64,000 bases of DNA from Zingiber officinale (Eukaryota > Streptophyta > Magnoliopsida > Zingiberales > Zingiberaceae): NCBI RefSeq assembly GCF_018446385.1, contig NC_056002.1, forward strand, positions 39,879,671 through 39,943,670, written 5' to 3'. Position numbers and translations under genes: made by a program. The notes below the pieces were generated by a model that was given only the letters and a program-made list of their open reading frames with translations, was not told the DNA's origin and did no database searches. This document shows positions 11,629 to 22,070 of the stretch, one piece after another (within the stretch, counting starts at the first letter, position 1; each line of letters begins with the position of its first letter).

Positions 11629-12293
11629 TGTCCTCCCTTCAAGTCTAGTCGAAAGAGGCTGAAAGTTCGACTGACTGGATGAATAGCCTGACGAGTTGTT
11701 GGTCGATCGACTGATAGATGGGTTGGATCTCGCTCGGTCCCCGTAGGATTGATCTTTCTTCCCCGGTCGGTGCTTCGTGTCTTCATACTTAGTATCTTGG
11801 ATACTTTTCCCCACCGATTTCGAAGGGATGCGAGCCGGTCAGCTAATGCTGACGCCGTCTACATCTCCTCGTGATAAGTGTAAATCCTTTCTATTAAGGC
11901 CGAGCATGCGCCCATTAAATGGCATCCTGTTGAACGACGCCTCGTGTCGTTGGCACAGCCGCCACAAGTCCGCTCGGCCGAGCCAGGTCTTTATAAAGTC
12001 TCCACACCGACTTTTGTTTCATTGCTGCCGCTCTCGTGTTCGCGTGCTCCGACGACTTTGCGTTTAGCGCTCCGGCGATCCTTCGTTTAGTGCTCCAATC
12101 TCCAGCTTCTCCTCTCCCTCAACGCTTCCCTGTCCAGTAAGCTTCTTGACCTATCGTCTCTGTATTTGCTGTGGTTTCTTGTCCTCTGTTTCTTTTTGCC
12201 ATTTCACTTGGTGAGTTTTTCCTTGTTCCTCTTGCCTTCTTGCTTTCCCAGCGATTTTCTTTAGCGACCCCTCGGCCTCTCTGCTTCCCCACC
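11629..12293 (+). promoter_or_regulatory. Probable antisense promoter and leader of the Tat-like extra ORF
   Basis: Sequence between the LTR and the plus-strand ATG. A TATA box (TTTATAAA, 11990-11997) is followed by about 300 bp of pyrimidine-rich leader ending in CCCCACCATGG, a good plant start context (ATG 12294). Antisense extra ORFs between integrase and the 3' LTR are known in Tat elements; a dedicated promoter here is my inference. Confidence 0.5.
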
Positions 12294-12898
12294 ATGGCTA
12301 GTTCTTCCTAGCCGGTCGACCTCACCCCTGGTCCCTGGTATACCACCATGGACACTAGGTTTGATGCGAGCAACGCGACACATCTTACAAATTCCTTTGA
12401 CCTCCCGCCCGACCACGAGATTCTCCTAGTCGTCCCATCCGATCAGTCACACAACCCGTCGATCGACACTATTTATTTCTTTCGATATCAGTTTGTGGTC
12501 GGTCTCCGGTTTCCCCTCCATCCGTTCATAATCGAAGTTTGTAATTTCTTTAAAATCCCGCTCGCCTAGCTTGTCCCTGTAGGACCGTTGGGTCGGCTAG
12601 ATGGGTTGGTAAATAACCTGTCAATTAAAAACAGACAACCCTTCCTCGAACGATTAAGCTAACACTTGTAAAATGAATTAAGCAGATAAATAAAAGCATA
12701 AAAGAAAAGAACGAGGCACCAGATGTTTACTTGGTTACAACCGATGTGGTTGTTAATCCAAGGAAGATTAAGCTCAAAAACTCCTTCAGGCGGAGAAGCC
12801 TCTTACAGCATTTAGGCACAGAAAACAGAAGCTTAACTACAACTAAAGCATACAAGTGTTTGGAAATAGAATATCGTAATTGTTGAAAAGCTTCTGGA

Positions 12899-13082
12899 CC
12901 AAGGCTATATTTATAGCCTTGGTCGAGGCGCCTGGATGGGTTCCGGGCGCCCTGGGGGGGATAAAATTTATCCCCCAACGGTTGGATCGAGTCAAAGCTC
13001 GATCCTGTGAAAAAGTCCCTTCCGGGCGCCCCGGATGGTTCCGGGCGCCCCGGAGCCAAAAGTCAACCCAGTTGACTTTTGG
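12899..13082. repeat. TATA inverted repeat, palindrome array and hairpin in left LTR of D
   Basis: 12899-12922 is an inverted repeat, CCAAGGCTATA-TT-TATAGCCTTGG, holding the TATA box. Next come units of the type TTCCGGGCGCCCCGGA (12926-13055). Last is a hairpin with 12-bp arms and 3-bp loop at 13056-13082 (CCAAAAGTCAAC/GTTGACTTTTGG), whose arms contain TTGAC W-box cores. Confidence 0.8.
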
Positions 13083-14000
13083 TCCATGCTCTCTTCTCTG
13101 GTTCAGCTTGCCTCTGGTCCGGGTCTTTCTGCTCCGGCTCCGCTTGCTTGGGTGATCTCTGACATCCGGAATAGGGCTCACCCGAACCCATCTTCCGGTC
13201 TTCTCGAGCGTGTTTCCCTCCGGCTTCTCGTCCCTCGGAATTACCGTGTGTCCCTTCTCGTCACAGTACTCATCCATGAGACTTAGTCCCTCGGTGCACC
13301 CGTGCCGTCTCTTGCTCCCCGAGCAATCTTCCGCTCCGGCTTTCGTACCTCGGAACTACCGCACGCACTTCCTTCCCGTCCGCCGGTGTACTCTTCCGCA
13401 GCACCTCGTCCCTCGGATGCACAGCGTGCCGTCCTTCTCGCTAGCTGCGTCTTCCGCTCGAGTACCTGTGCTCCTAAGCTCCTGCACACTTAGACACAAG
13501 GTTAGAAACAACGCAGGACCTAACTTAACTTGTTGATCACACCAAGACAACCTTGGGGTTCCAACAATCTCCCCCTTTTTGGTGTGATCAACCCAAGTTA
13601 AGCTAGGGTCAACAATAGATATGAAATTAAACAGTTTATTGCAATAACATGCAACATGATAGAAAAAATTAAATTTCAAACATTCCAAATTTTAATTTTC
13701 AATGTTTTCTACCTCCCCCTAAACTTATACTTTCCCTTCTCCCCCTTTGATTACAATAAAAATGGGATACAAACGAAATCTAAGGGTTGACAAAAAAATT
13801 TTGAAACTATATTTCAATAATTTTCAGGGAAATATTTCTAAGTCAAGACAAATTTCTAAGTCATTCGACATCAAGATTAAGAAGTTTCTAAACATAAAAC
13901 TTTATGTAAGAAAATTTCAGAGAATTAATAACATAAAGAGAAATTTTCTATGCATTTATTTATTTATATATTTTATGCTTTAATCAGAAGGTTTAAATTT

Positions 14001-14560
14001 CTATTTTAATTTATCAGAAATTCTTAAGTCACACTTTTTCAGATTTAAAGCAAAAAATATTAAACATGTAACAATTTGTATCATGTTAATTTCTATTATT
14101 TTTTGAATTTCAAGTTCACAAAAATATTTCGATAGCATAGATTCTAACTTGAAAAAAAATTTCGACGCTATAAACGATTCTTTCGACAATGTGCAAAATT
14201 CGTTTAAAAGAATATTTTGTAATTTGCAAGAATTTTCTAATTTGCAGGAATTTATTAATAATAGATTTCTTAATCCGAAACACTTTTTCGATGACTCGTT
14301 TTCTGAATTGCAAAACTCTTTCGAGAAAGTAATTTGTAATTCGAAAAAATATTCGAAGATGGTTTTTGACATCATTTCTAATTTGCATAATTCTTTCGAA
14401 AAAATATTTTGCAATTTACAAAAATTTTTCGACAAAATTTCTAACTTGCAAAATTCTTTTAATAATAATTTGCAAGGCAAGTTTGACAATTGATTTTCTA
14501 ATTCGAAAAATTCTTTCGATGGTTCAATTTCTGATTCGAAAGACTCTTCAGGCAATTTTT
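14001..14560 (-). repeat. Minisatellite-like internal region of D
   Basis: Imperfect repetition of words such as AATTCTTTCGAAAAAATATT, TTGCAAAATTC and TTCTAATTTGCA. On the minus strand it stays open (14001-14555) and would encode a monotonous Cys/Lys/Leu/Glu-rich chain with repeats like SKEFCKLE. The openness probably reflects the repeat unit. It lies between the polypurine tract and gag, where pol would be in an autonomous relative. Confidence 0.6.
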
Positions 14561-14670
14561 CGATTGAATCATTTAATTGATCAGAGGTTCGAGTCCATAC
14601 CTAACTTACCTTTCCGGTAGTTGATTCTCCCCCAGTCGAGTTGCTTTTATCCGAAGATTCTCCCCCTTCA

Positions 14671-15075
14671 TCACTCTCGGGATGTACTTCGGCTGTTGGG
14701 GCTTTCTTCTGTCGGCAGCTCGGTGGTGTCTATCAAAGAGTCGGATTCGGCTTCAGTTGGTTCTTCGTAGAGTTTTAAGAACTTTTCCCAAAGTTCTTTT
14801 GCGCTGTTGTATTCGCCAACTCTATCGAAATCTTCATTTGGTATTGCGGTTAGAATGTGAAACTTTGCACGACCGTTTGCCATTGATTCGTCACGCTGCT
14901 TCTTGTTCCAGAGGCGTAGATCGAGTCTTTCTCCGTTCGTGTTCTTCGATGCTTCATAACCTGTTTTCATTATTAGAGAAATACCAATATCAGAGTTAAG
15001 AAATACCGTCATTTGTTGCTTCCAAGAAGCAAGCTCCCCCTCGAATGCTAGTGGGTAGTCGCTAGCTCCGGCCAT
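14671..15075 (-). CDS. Short gag-like ORF of element D (copia gag N-terminal region)
   Basis: A 134-residue product starting 47 bp after the tRNA-Met primer site, in the right place for gag. It contains LAFEGELASWKQQM, RLWNKKQRDESMANGRAKF, ILTAIPNEDFDRV and SAKELWEKFLKLYEE, typical of copia/Sirevirus gag (DUF4219/UBN2-type) as I know it. There is no zinc knuckle and the chain stops after an acidic Ser/Thr-rich tail, so it is truncated relative to a full gag. It may be a remnant kept because the leader is needed for packaging. Confidence 0.75.
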   Translation of the reverse strand: MAGASDYPLAFEGELASWKQQMTVFLNSDIGISLIMKTGYEASKNTNGERLDLRLWNKKQRDESMANGRAKFHILTAIPNEDFDRVGEYNSAKELWEKFLKLYEEPTEAESDSLIDTTELPTEESPNSRSTSRE

Positions 15076-15122
15076 TGTTTTGTTGCTTCAGACGGCGATT
15101 AGTCATTCTGAGGCGTACTCGG

Positions 15123-15135
15123 CTCTGATACCACT
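15123..15135 (-). other. tRNA-iMet primer binding site of D
   Basis: The plus strand reads GCTCTGATACCACT next to LTR start TGTAGG. The minus strand therefore reads AGTGGTATCAGAGC immediately inside the 5' LTR, the standard copia primer site. Confidence 0.9.
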
Positions 15136-15469
15136 TGTAGGACCGTTGGGCCGACTAGATGGGTTGGTAAATAACCTGTCAATTAAAAACAGACAACCCT
15201 TCCTCGAACGATTAAGCTAACACTTGTAAAATGAATTAAGCAGATAAATAAAAGCATAAAAGAAAAGAACGAGGCACCAGATGTTTACTTGGTTACAACC
15301 GATGTGGTTGTTAATCCAAGGAAGATTAAGCTCAAAAACTCCTTCAGGCGGAGAAGCCTCTTACAGCGTTTAGGCACAGAAAATAGAAGCTTAACTACAA
15401 CTAAAGCATACAAGTGTTTGGAAATAGAATGATCGTAATTGTTGAAAAGCTTCTGGACCAAGGCTATAT

Positions 15470-15648
15470 TTATAGCCTTGGTCGGGGCGCCTGGATGGGT
15501 TCCGGGCATAAAATTTATCCCCCAACGGTTGGATCGAGTCAAAGCTCGATCCTGGGAAAAAGTCACTTCCGGGCGCCCCGGACAGCTCCGAGCGCCCGGG
15601 ACAGTTCCGGGCGCCCCGGAGCCAAAAGTCAACCTAGTTGACTTTTGG
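15470..15648. repeat. Palindrome array in right LTR of D, with changed copy number
   Basis: Same layout as the left LTR but with one extra palindromic unit (the run from CAGCTCCGAGCGCCCGGG to CAGTTCCGGGCGCC) and loss of the CGCCCTGGGGGGG stretch. The 12-bp-arm hairpin is kept at 15622-15648 with loop CTA instead of CCA. Confidence 0.8.
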
Positions 15649-16703
15649 TCGGTGCTCTATTCTCCGGTTCAGCTCGCCTCTGGTCCGGGTCTTTCTGCTC
15701 CGGCTCCGCTTGCTTGGGTGATCTCTGACATCCGGAATAGGGCTCACCCGAACCCATCTTCCGGTCTTCTCGAGCGTGCTTCCCTCCGGCTTCTCGTCCC
15801 TCGGAATTACCGCGTGTCCCTTCTCGTCCACCAGCGTACTCATCCGCAGACTTCGTCCCTCGGTCGCACCCCGTGCCGACCTTCGCGCTAGCTGCATCTC
15901 TTGCTCCCCGAGCAATCTTCCGCTCCGGCTTTCATACCTCGGAACCACCGCGCGCACTTCCTTCCCGTCCGCCGGTGTACTCTTCCGCAGCACCTCGTCC
16001 CTCGGATGCACAGCGTGCCGTCCTTCTCGCTAGCTGCGTCTTCCGCTCGAGTACCTGTGCTCCTAAGCTCTTGCACACTTAGACACAAGGTTAGAAACAA
16101 CGCAGGACCTAACTTAACTTGTTGATCACACCAAGACAACCTTGGGGTTCCAACAGTCCCCAATTCCTTCCGTTTGTTATGTGGGGTAGTCATGCTATTC
16201 AAAGCGCACAACATCCCGCTGACCCCTCGGGTCTTCCATTACTTCTACTACCCCAAACAGTTCGAGCTGGGCACCTACCGATTCCAGTCTCGCGTCGGCT
16301 TAGTTTTCTTCAATAGGATGCCCTCCTCTAACAAGCACTGGAAGGAGTATTTCTTCTACATCAGACTCCCCGAGTGGCCAAGCTTTCGTACTCAATGGCA
16401 GACTGCTCTGCCATCTCCGCCCGAGCTGAAGAGATACAAGACTCAGCCATATTACCTCCATGCTGCTAACATATTGGCCAGGCTGAAGTTTGATATTCAC
16501 AAATTGCTTCCAGAGGGCGTAATGTATATCTTCGGGCTAAGTCCGAGCCGAGTTTAGCTCCCGACCAGCCTAGGTATAAAATGCCTTAAACCTGCTTCCT
16601 TTGAGTCTAACTGATTCTGTTTTTCTTTTACAGCTAACATTATGATGTACGCCCGAGCCGTCAGGATAATGAAGGCCAAGCAGGCCAAGATCGAGGTGGT
16701 TGC

Positions 16704-18395
16704 TGATAGATCGTTTGGAGCGATAGAGGGGGTGTGAATATTGCGCTTTTTAAAACTATTCTTTTCTTTCAAATCAAAGTCATGCAGCGTAAATAAAAAG
16801 GAGACAAAGTATTTTACTTCGTTCGGAGTCTAGCTCGACTCCTACTCGAAGGCCCACAGTCCTTGACCGCACCGATGGGCAAAGCACTAAAATCCTTCTT
16901 TCCAAAATCCTCGGAAAGAAGCGAATCGTACAAATACAAGAATGTTAAGATAGTAACACACCTACTATCTTATGTAAATTAAGTGCAATATAAAATAAGT
17001 ATACCGACAATAAGATTTGAAAGATGAAGCTTGGTCGGCACGAATGAAGTTGCTTGCTGAAATCGTAGGCGTGAGCAGCTTGTAGAAGAGCACCAGAATT
17101 GATTAGAAAGTTCTATATTGCCTCTAACTTCGAGTCTCAATTTATAAGAGTACTGGAGGTTCGGTCGACCGATCCCTCTTTTCGGTCGACCAAACCAGCT
17201 CCATTGCTTCCTCGCTGAAGACTGCAGCTGGCTCGATCTGTCGCAGCAAATGCTCATGAATGGTTCGGTCGACCGAACCTATTTTTCGGTCGACCGAATA
17301 GTCTATTTCCCTGTTCATCGAAATCTGCCGAGATCCTCATTAATGCTGCAATTAATTTTGATTGGATTGGTCGACCGGTCATCTGGTTCAGTCAACTGAT
17401 CAGCCTTTTCCCTTTTCTGCTGATCGATGTTTGTTAACTTGGTCTGTGTTGAGTCACCAGGGATCGGTCGACCGATCTTACTGTTCGATCGACCGATCAA
17501 GCTTTGATCGGACTTTGACTTTGATCTGGTCTGAGCTGTTTGCTTTCTGATTTTATCTGTTATGCTTTGTTCGGTCGACTGAACCACTGGTTTGGTCGAC
17601 CGATCCAGTCTGACCTGCAGCACAGTGTTAGAACAAAAACTTTCTGTAACATAGATGTTAGCACATAGCATAATAATGAATGAGTAATAAAAGAATAGTA
17701 GAACTGTTCTTGATCTCAACTTGGAAACCTTCCGGGTTTCTTCAGTTGGATCAGCGACCTAGGGTTGTTCCCTTCTGGAACTCGACCTCACTGTCGCTCC
17801 TCCAGTTGCTTACCTCAACTTACCTGCCAAACATGGTCCTCCAGACCTGTGTGGACTTTTGCATGCTCAGTGTCTGATCACCTGATCCACTAAGACTTTT
17901 CCTGCAATATTATGTTAGCCAACAACAATAATAATAATACAGAAAATAATGGTAAACCTAAACCTAGATTTACCGAGATCCGCTGGTCCGGTCGACCGCG
18001 CGCGGTCGACCTGAAACCATCCGATCAACCTTGCTTGGAGTTCACTCCTCCAAGACTTCTCATTACCTAAGGTTACCACCCTCTAGGATTTTCTCCACTT
18101 GGCTTCACTCACCAAGACTCAGTATTCAGCTACCCAGGGATCAAGTCCTCCAGACCTATCCACCTGGCTTCCACGATATACTGAGATTTTTCTTACCTAG
18201 CCTACAACTAGGACTCAGTATTCGGCTACCCAGGGATCAAGTCCTCCAGACCTATCCACCTGGCTTCCACGATATACCGAGATTTCTCTCCTTGCCTAGC
18301 CTCCAACTAGGACTTCCCTTGATCAAGCTCCATACTTAAACATACTTAAACATATTTGTCTGACATTAAAACCTTAGAGGTCGATTGCACCAACA
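16704..18395 (-). mobile_element. LTR C (3' LTR), Sirevirus-like, minus orientation
   Basis: The left end is TGATAGATCG and the right end GATTGCACCAACA, followed by the complement of a polypurine tract (ATTTCCCCCTTTTT, 18396-18409). About 1.69 kb long. A minus-strand TATA (CTTATAAATTG, 17139-17149) adjoins the palindrome array. The insertion truncates the Tat-like antisense ORF. The matching 5' LTR is not in the window, so target duplication could not be checked. A left end at 16701 is also possible. Confidence 0.7.
17158..17620. repeat. Palindrome array of LTR C (TCGGTCGACCGA type)
   Basis: About ten units: TTCGGTCGACCGATCC, TTCGGTCGACCAAACC, TTCGGTCGACCGAACC, TTCGGTCGACCGAATA, the perfect 16-mer GATCGGTCGACCGATC (17462-17477), and degenerate forms such as GGTTCAGTCAACTGATC. 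A further copy, CCGGTCGACCGCGCGCGG, is at 17990-18007. The first unit lies about 12 bp upstream of the LTR's TATA box. Confidence 0.85.
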
Positions 18396-19740
18396 ATTTC
18401 CCCCTTTTTAATGTTTGACAAATATGTTTAAGTTAGGTCAAATCAAAAAGATTTAGATTTCTAACTTAAACCCTTCTTCTCCCCCTTTTGTCATACAACA
18501 AAAAGAACTTTTCATAAATGGCTTTAATTGCTAAGGATTCCTAAGTTTTGCACCAATGGAATACTTTTAAATATTTTCAAGATATGCCTAAGGTATTCCC
18601 TCACTCATTTGATGTATAATAGAGTTTTCAAAAATGATTCATAGAGATTTTGAAAAAACCTCATTCCGTGAAAAAATTGAGTAAATGTACAGTATCTTTT
18701 TCAAAATAATTTTGAATAATGTACTAAGTAAAATCTCTCAAGAATATATTTCAAAAAGTATTTCAAGACTTAAAGTATTTTTGCAAAACCATAATATAGA
18801 AGACTTAATGCTTGCAAAATTTCTTTGAAAGATATTTTTATGGAATACTTTTCAAAAATATTTGTAAAGAGTTTTTATCAAGCATCCTTTGTAAAGCTGA
18901 GTTCAAAAAATATTTTCAAGTAATTTTCAAGGAAATTTTCTAAGTAAAATTTTATTTTCAAGGAATTTTCAAAAAGTTTTCAAAAAGTTTGAAGAATATG
19001 ATTTTGCAAAGATAATGCTTAGCTAGGTTTAAAAAGATAGTATTTTGAGTTTTGTAAGTAATTTTTCAAAAATATTTTTCAAAACCATATTTCTTTAAAT
19101 AAGTATGTAAAGATAATTTTCAAAAAGTATTTGATTAAGAGATTTTAAAGATAATTTTCAAAAAGATTTGTAATGAAGTTTTATCAGGTAATTTTATTTT
19201 AAAAAAATGTTTTGATACATTTATTCAAAATATGTTTTTAAAAATAAGATTTTGAAAAAAATATGTCCTTCAGTCAAGTCTCTCCCCCTTAATTAGGCAC
19301 TTCTTTTAGATATCCTTGTTACCCACAAGGAAGACTTTTCTATGTGTATCTAAGGATGACGATTGACTTAAGGTTCTAAAAACTTAGGCGATGAACAATA
19401 ATAATTTATATAATACACCCAATCAATCATCAATCAAAACAAAGTCTTTTAAATTCTAATTTTCTTAGCATCTCACTCATTCTAAATTTTCAAGTATGGT
19501 AATCCTATAATTTTTGTGAGATGATTGTATTGATTTTGAGTTTGTTGAAATTGAATTTTAGTTGAACTTCCATTATGTTAAGTTAATTTTGGGTTTAAAT
19601 GAATTATTAGGATTAATGGTAACATTATTAATGTTTAGTTTAGAGATTTAAAGTTATTAGCTAATTAAGGATTAAAAAGTTGATTAATTATTGCATATTA
19701 AGTGTCACAATTAATAGTTAGGAATATTAAGTTATTACCT
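18396..19740 (-). other. Non-coding internal remnant of element C
   Basis: A polypurine tract, then about 900 bp of TTTTCAAAAAGTATTT-like AT-rich repeats, then less repetitive AT-rich DNA. The phrase TTTTTGTGAGATG(A/G)TT near 19510 also occurs near 10270 in element A, so the two families are related internally. No coding region is seen. It ends abruptly against truncated gypsy pol. Confidence 0.55.
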
Positions 19741-19753
19741 CCTCCTTGATGAT

Positions 19754-22025
19754 CTAATTTTGGTCGCCCCCAAAATCTCTCTGTCTTTGCTTGACCGGTC
19801 GAGTATCAGGATATACATGTAATGCATGTTCCATCACAAGTGGAGATATACCTGTAACCCCTTTGGGGGTCCACGCAAACACATCGTTGTTCCGCATCAA
19901 ACATTGTATCAACTCAGTCTTGAGTGGAAGGTCTAAGTCGGCCGCCACATAAGTTACAGCTTCTGGTCGCCCGATTTGTATCTGTACTTATTCTTTCTCC
20001 TCATATATCAGACCAGGCGATTTTTCTTGGATAACATTGACTTCCATCCTCTAAGCTCCGCGGGCGACATTGCCCTCTGTCCGAACGATCTCCACATAAC
20101 ATTTCCGTGCCAGTAATTGATCTCCGTGAACTTCTCCAACTTGATCATCAACCAGGAATTTTACCTTCTGGCAGAAAGTAGAAACGACCGCTCGAAACTC
20201 GTTCAGGGTCAGTCTACCCAATATGACATTGTATGCAGAAGGTGCATCTACCACCATGAAATAAGATCTCCTGGTTCTCATTAGGAGTTCCTCCCCTAGA
20301 GATATGACTAAGTTTATTTGGCCGAGTGGCTGCACCTCATTGCCCGTGAAATCGTAGAGAAGAGTCACCATGGGCTGGAGTTCACTCGGATCTATCTGCA
20401 GTTGGTCAAAAGCTTTTTTGAATATAATATTAACAGAACTACCAGTGTCAATAAAAGTACAGGAAATATTGTAATTAGTTATGACAGCTTTGATTATTAG
20501 CGCATCATCATGGGGTACTTCTACCCCTTCCAGATCTTTAGGACCAAAACTAATCTCCGGTCCTGCTGCTTTTTCTGTGATGCATCCTACCGCATGGATC
20601 TGCAATCACTGAGCATGTGACTTCCTTGGCCGGTTTGAATCACCATCAGTAGGTCCTCCTGCTATCATAATATTACCTCGGCCGGTATTACTCTGATATT
20701 CCTCCTGTCGAGCCGTTGTTATCTTGGGTTGTGTCGGTTCGGACTCTCGAGATGGTCCACCCGGTACTTGTAATGTTCCCTGCTGTGGATCAGTCGCCCG
20801 ATATTCCAGCTTGAGTGGACTATTTTGCCTTGGGTAAGGATGTCGGTTGGGGGATCATCGACGATATGGAGTATTATTCGTCCTCTGGTTCTTTAAAGCA
20901 AAACAATTCTCTATATAGTGAGTACCAGACATATGGTATATACACCATCTTCTAGGGATTTCTTGTGGCATCCCCACATGCTACACTGCTTGAGGTCTAA
21001 ACTCTGGCTGACGATGTGGAGGAGGGGTCGCACGAGGTCCACGCGATGGATGAATAGGAGCTATGGGCTTGTCGTTGACTGGGGTAGGGACAAGCACCCC
21101 ACTCTCTTTCTTACAAGCAACTTGAGCTTCTTCTACATTAATAAACTCAGTAGCTCGCTCAATTAACAAATCAAAGTTTGTTGGAGGATTACGTACCAAA
21201 TCCTTAAAGAAGTCGTTATCGTTGAGCCCTTAAGAGAAAGCACTTACCAAAATTTCAGTAGTGGCATTGGGGACATTAATAGCCACTTGATTAAATCTTT
21301 TAATATAGGCTCTGATGCTTTCCTTAGGCCCCTGTTTAATAGAAAAAAGACTCCAAGGGGTCTTATGATACCTTTTATTGTTAGAGAAATGATGAAGGAA
21401 TACTTTATGGAAATCTTTAAAACGTTTGATGGAGTTTTCTGGCAATCTCTTGAACCATCTCTGAGCTGCTCCTTATAGAGTAGTGAGAAACATCCGACAC
21501 TTGACTCCATCAGTAAACTACTATAATAGAGTCGTACTTTTGAATTTAGATAGGTGATCTTCAGGATCAGTGGCCCCCGAATATTCTCCAATGTTCAAGC
21601 TCTGATAACGCTTGGGTAGCAGATCGTCAAGAATTCTCTGAGAGAATGGAGTAACAATTCTCATGGGAATTGTCGCTGGTCACCACCTTCCCTCTGCATT
21701 TTTCCTTCACAGGTGCTTCATCAAAAGATTCTTGAAGCGCCGACTTTCGTCCTCCTTGCTCTAGAGGAGTACGGAAGAATGCACAAGGATGTCAGGTGGG
21801 AGAAACAGGAGCAGGAGTTATGTAAGCAATATCATCTTCCTCCATAACTCTGTTTTTCTGGTGATCCGTGGTTGAAATTATAGGATGTGTAGCCACAGGC
21901 AAGGTACCCCCCGTATTAGCTTGATATTGTTGTTGTAATGCCTTTTGGACTCTAGCATTGATGAGCAACTCCAGATCTTCTTGAGTTATAGTAATGGTGT
22001 TGGGTTTTGTCGCGTCCTCCATCAC
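19754..22025 (-). pseudogene. Truncated Ty3/gypsy gag-protease-start of RT
   Basis: In minus-strand order: gag start ITITQEDLELLINARVQKAL (21792-22025); a retrotransposon gag domain in two frames (IKRFKDFHKVFLHHFSNNKR, ESIRAYIKRFNQVAINVPNA; 21230-21590); a C-x2-H-x4-H-x4-C knuckle (20903-20944); aspartic protease with the active-site motif DTGSS and a YNVILGR turn (20051-20605); and the RT N-terminus NDVFAWTPKG with RPVKQRQRDFG (19754-19948). Frameshifts separate the blocks and pol is lost beyond the first part of RT, with no RNase H or integrase. It is a dead remnant with only its 5' half preserved. Confidence 0.88.
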
Positions 22026-22070
22026 GTAGTCTCAGATTCAGCTGAGAGTTCCCACAAACGATGCCAAATT

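Larger units (their letters stand above)
12578..16155 (-). mobile_element. Complete non-autonomous Ty1/copia (Sirevirus-derived) element D, 3578 bp
   Basis: LTRs lie at 12578-13566 and 15136-16155, both starting TGTAGGACCGTTGGG and ending GGGGTTCCAACA. A perfect 5-bp target duplication GTCCC flanks it (12573-12577, 16156-16160). The minus-strand polypurine tract is at 13567-13580. The primer site complementary to initiator tRNA-Met (TGGTATCAGAGC) is at 15123-15134. The internal region is only about 1.57 kb with a gag-like ORF and no protease, integrase or RT, so it must move in trans. The LTRs differ by only a few substitutions plus indels, so the insertion looks fairly recent. Confidence 0.92.
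12294..16703 (+). pseudogene. Antisense extra ORF of Tat-like element (Transposase_28-type domain), interrupted by element D
   Basis: Reading from ATG 12294, an in-frame TAG follows at 12309. The frame then gives WYTTMDTRFD, a residue pattern around LRFPLHPFIIEVCNFFKIPL, a second TAG at 12567, and the D insertion at 12578-16155. Past one copy of the target duplication the same frame resumes at 16161 with FHYFYYPKQFELGTY and FFNRMPSSNKHWKEYFFYIR. A predicted intron (16574-16633) leads to MMYARAVRIMKAKQAKIEV. The order resembles the 'putative gypsy type transposon' domain (PF04195) as I recall it. Two stops, the insertion and truncation by LTR C make it dead. Frame conservation across the insertion shows the ORF was largely open when D arrived. 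Confidence 0.75.

Noticed and set aside
12880-13530. Several overlapping Pro/Ser/Arg-rich open frames in D LTRs
   Set aside because: They lie in LTR sequence, occur on both strands and follow GC-rich palindromes; coding is unlikely.
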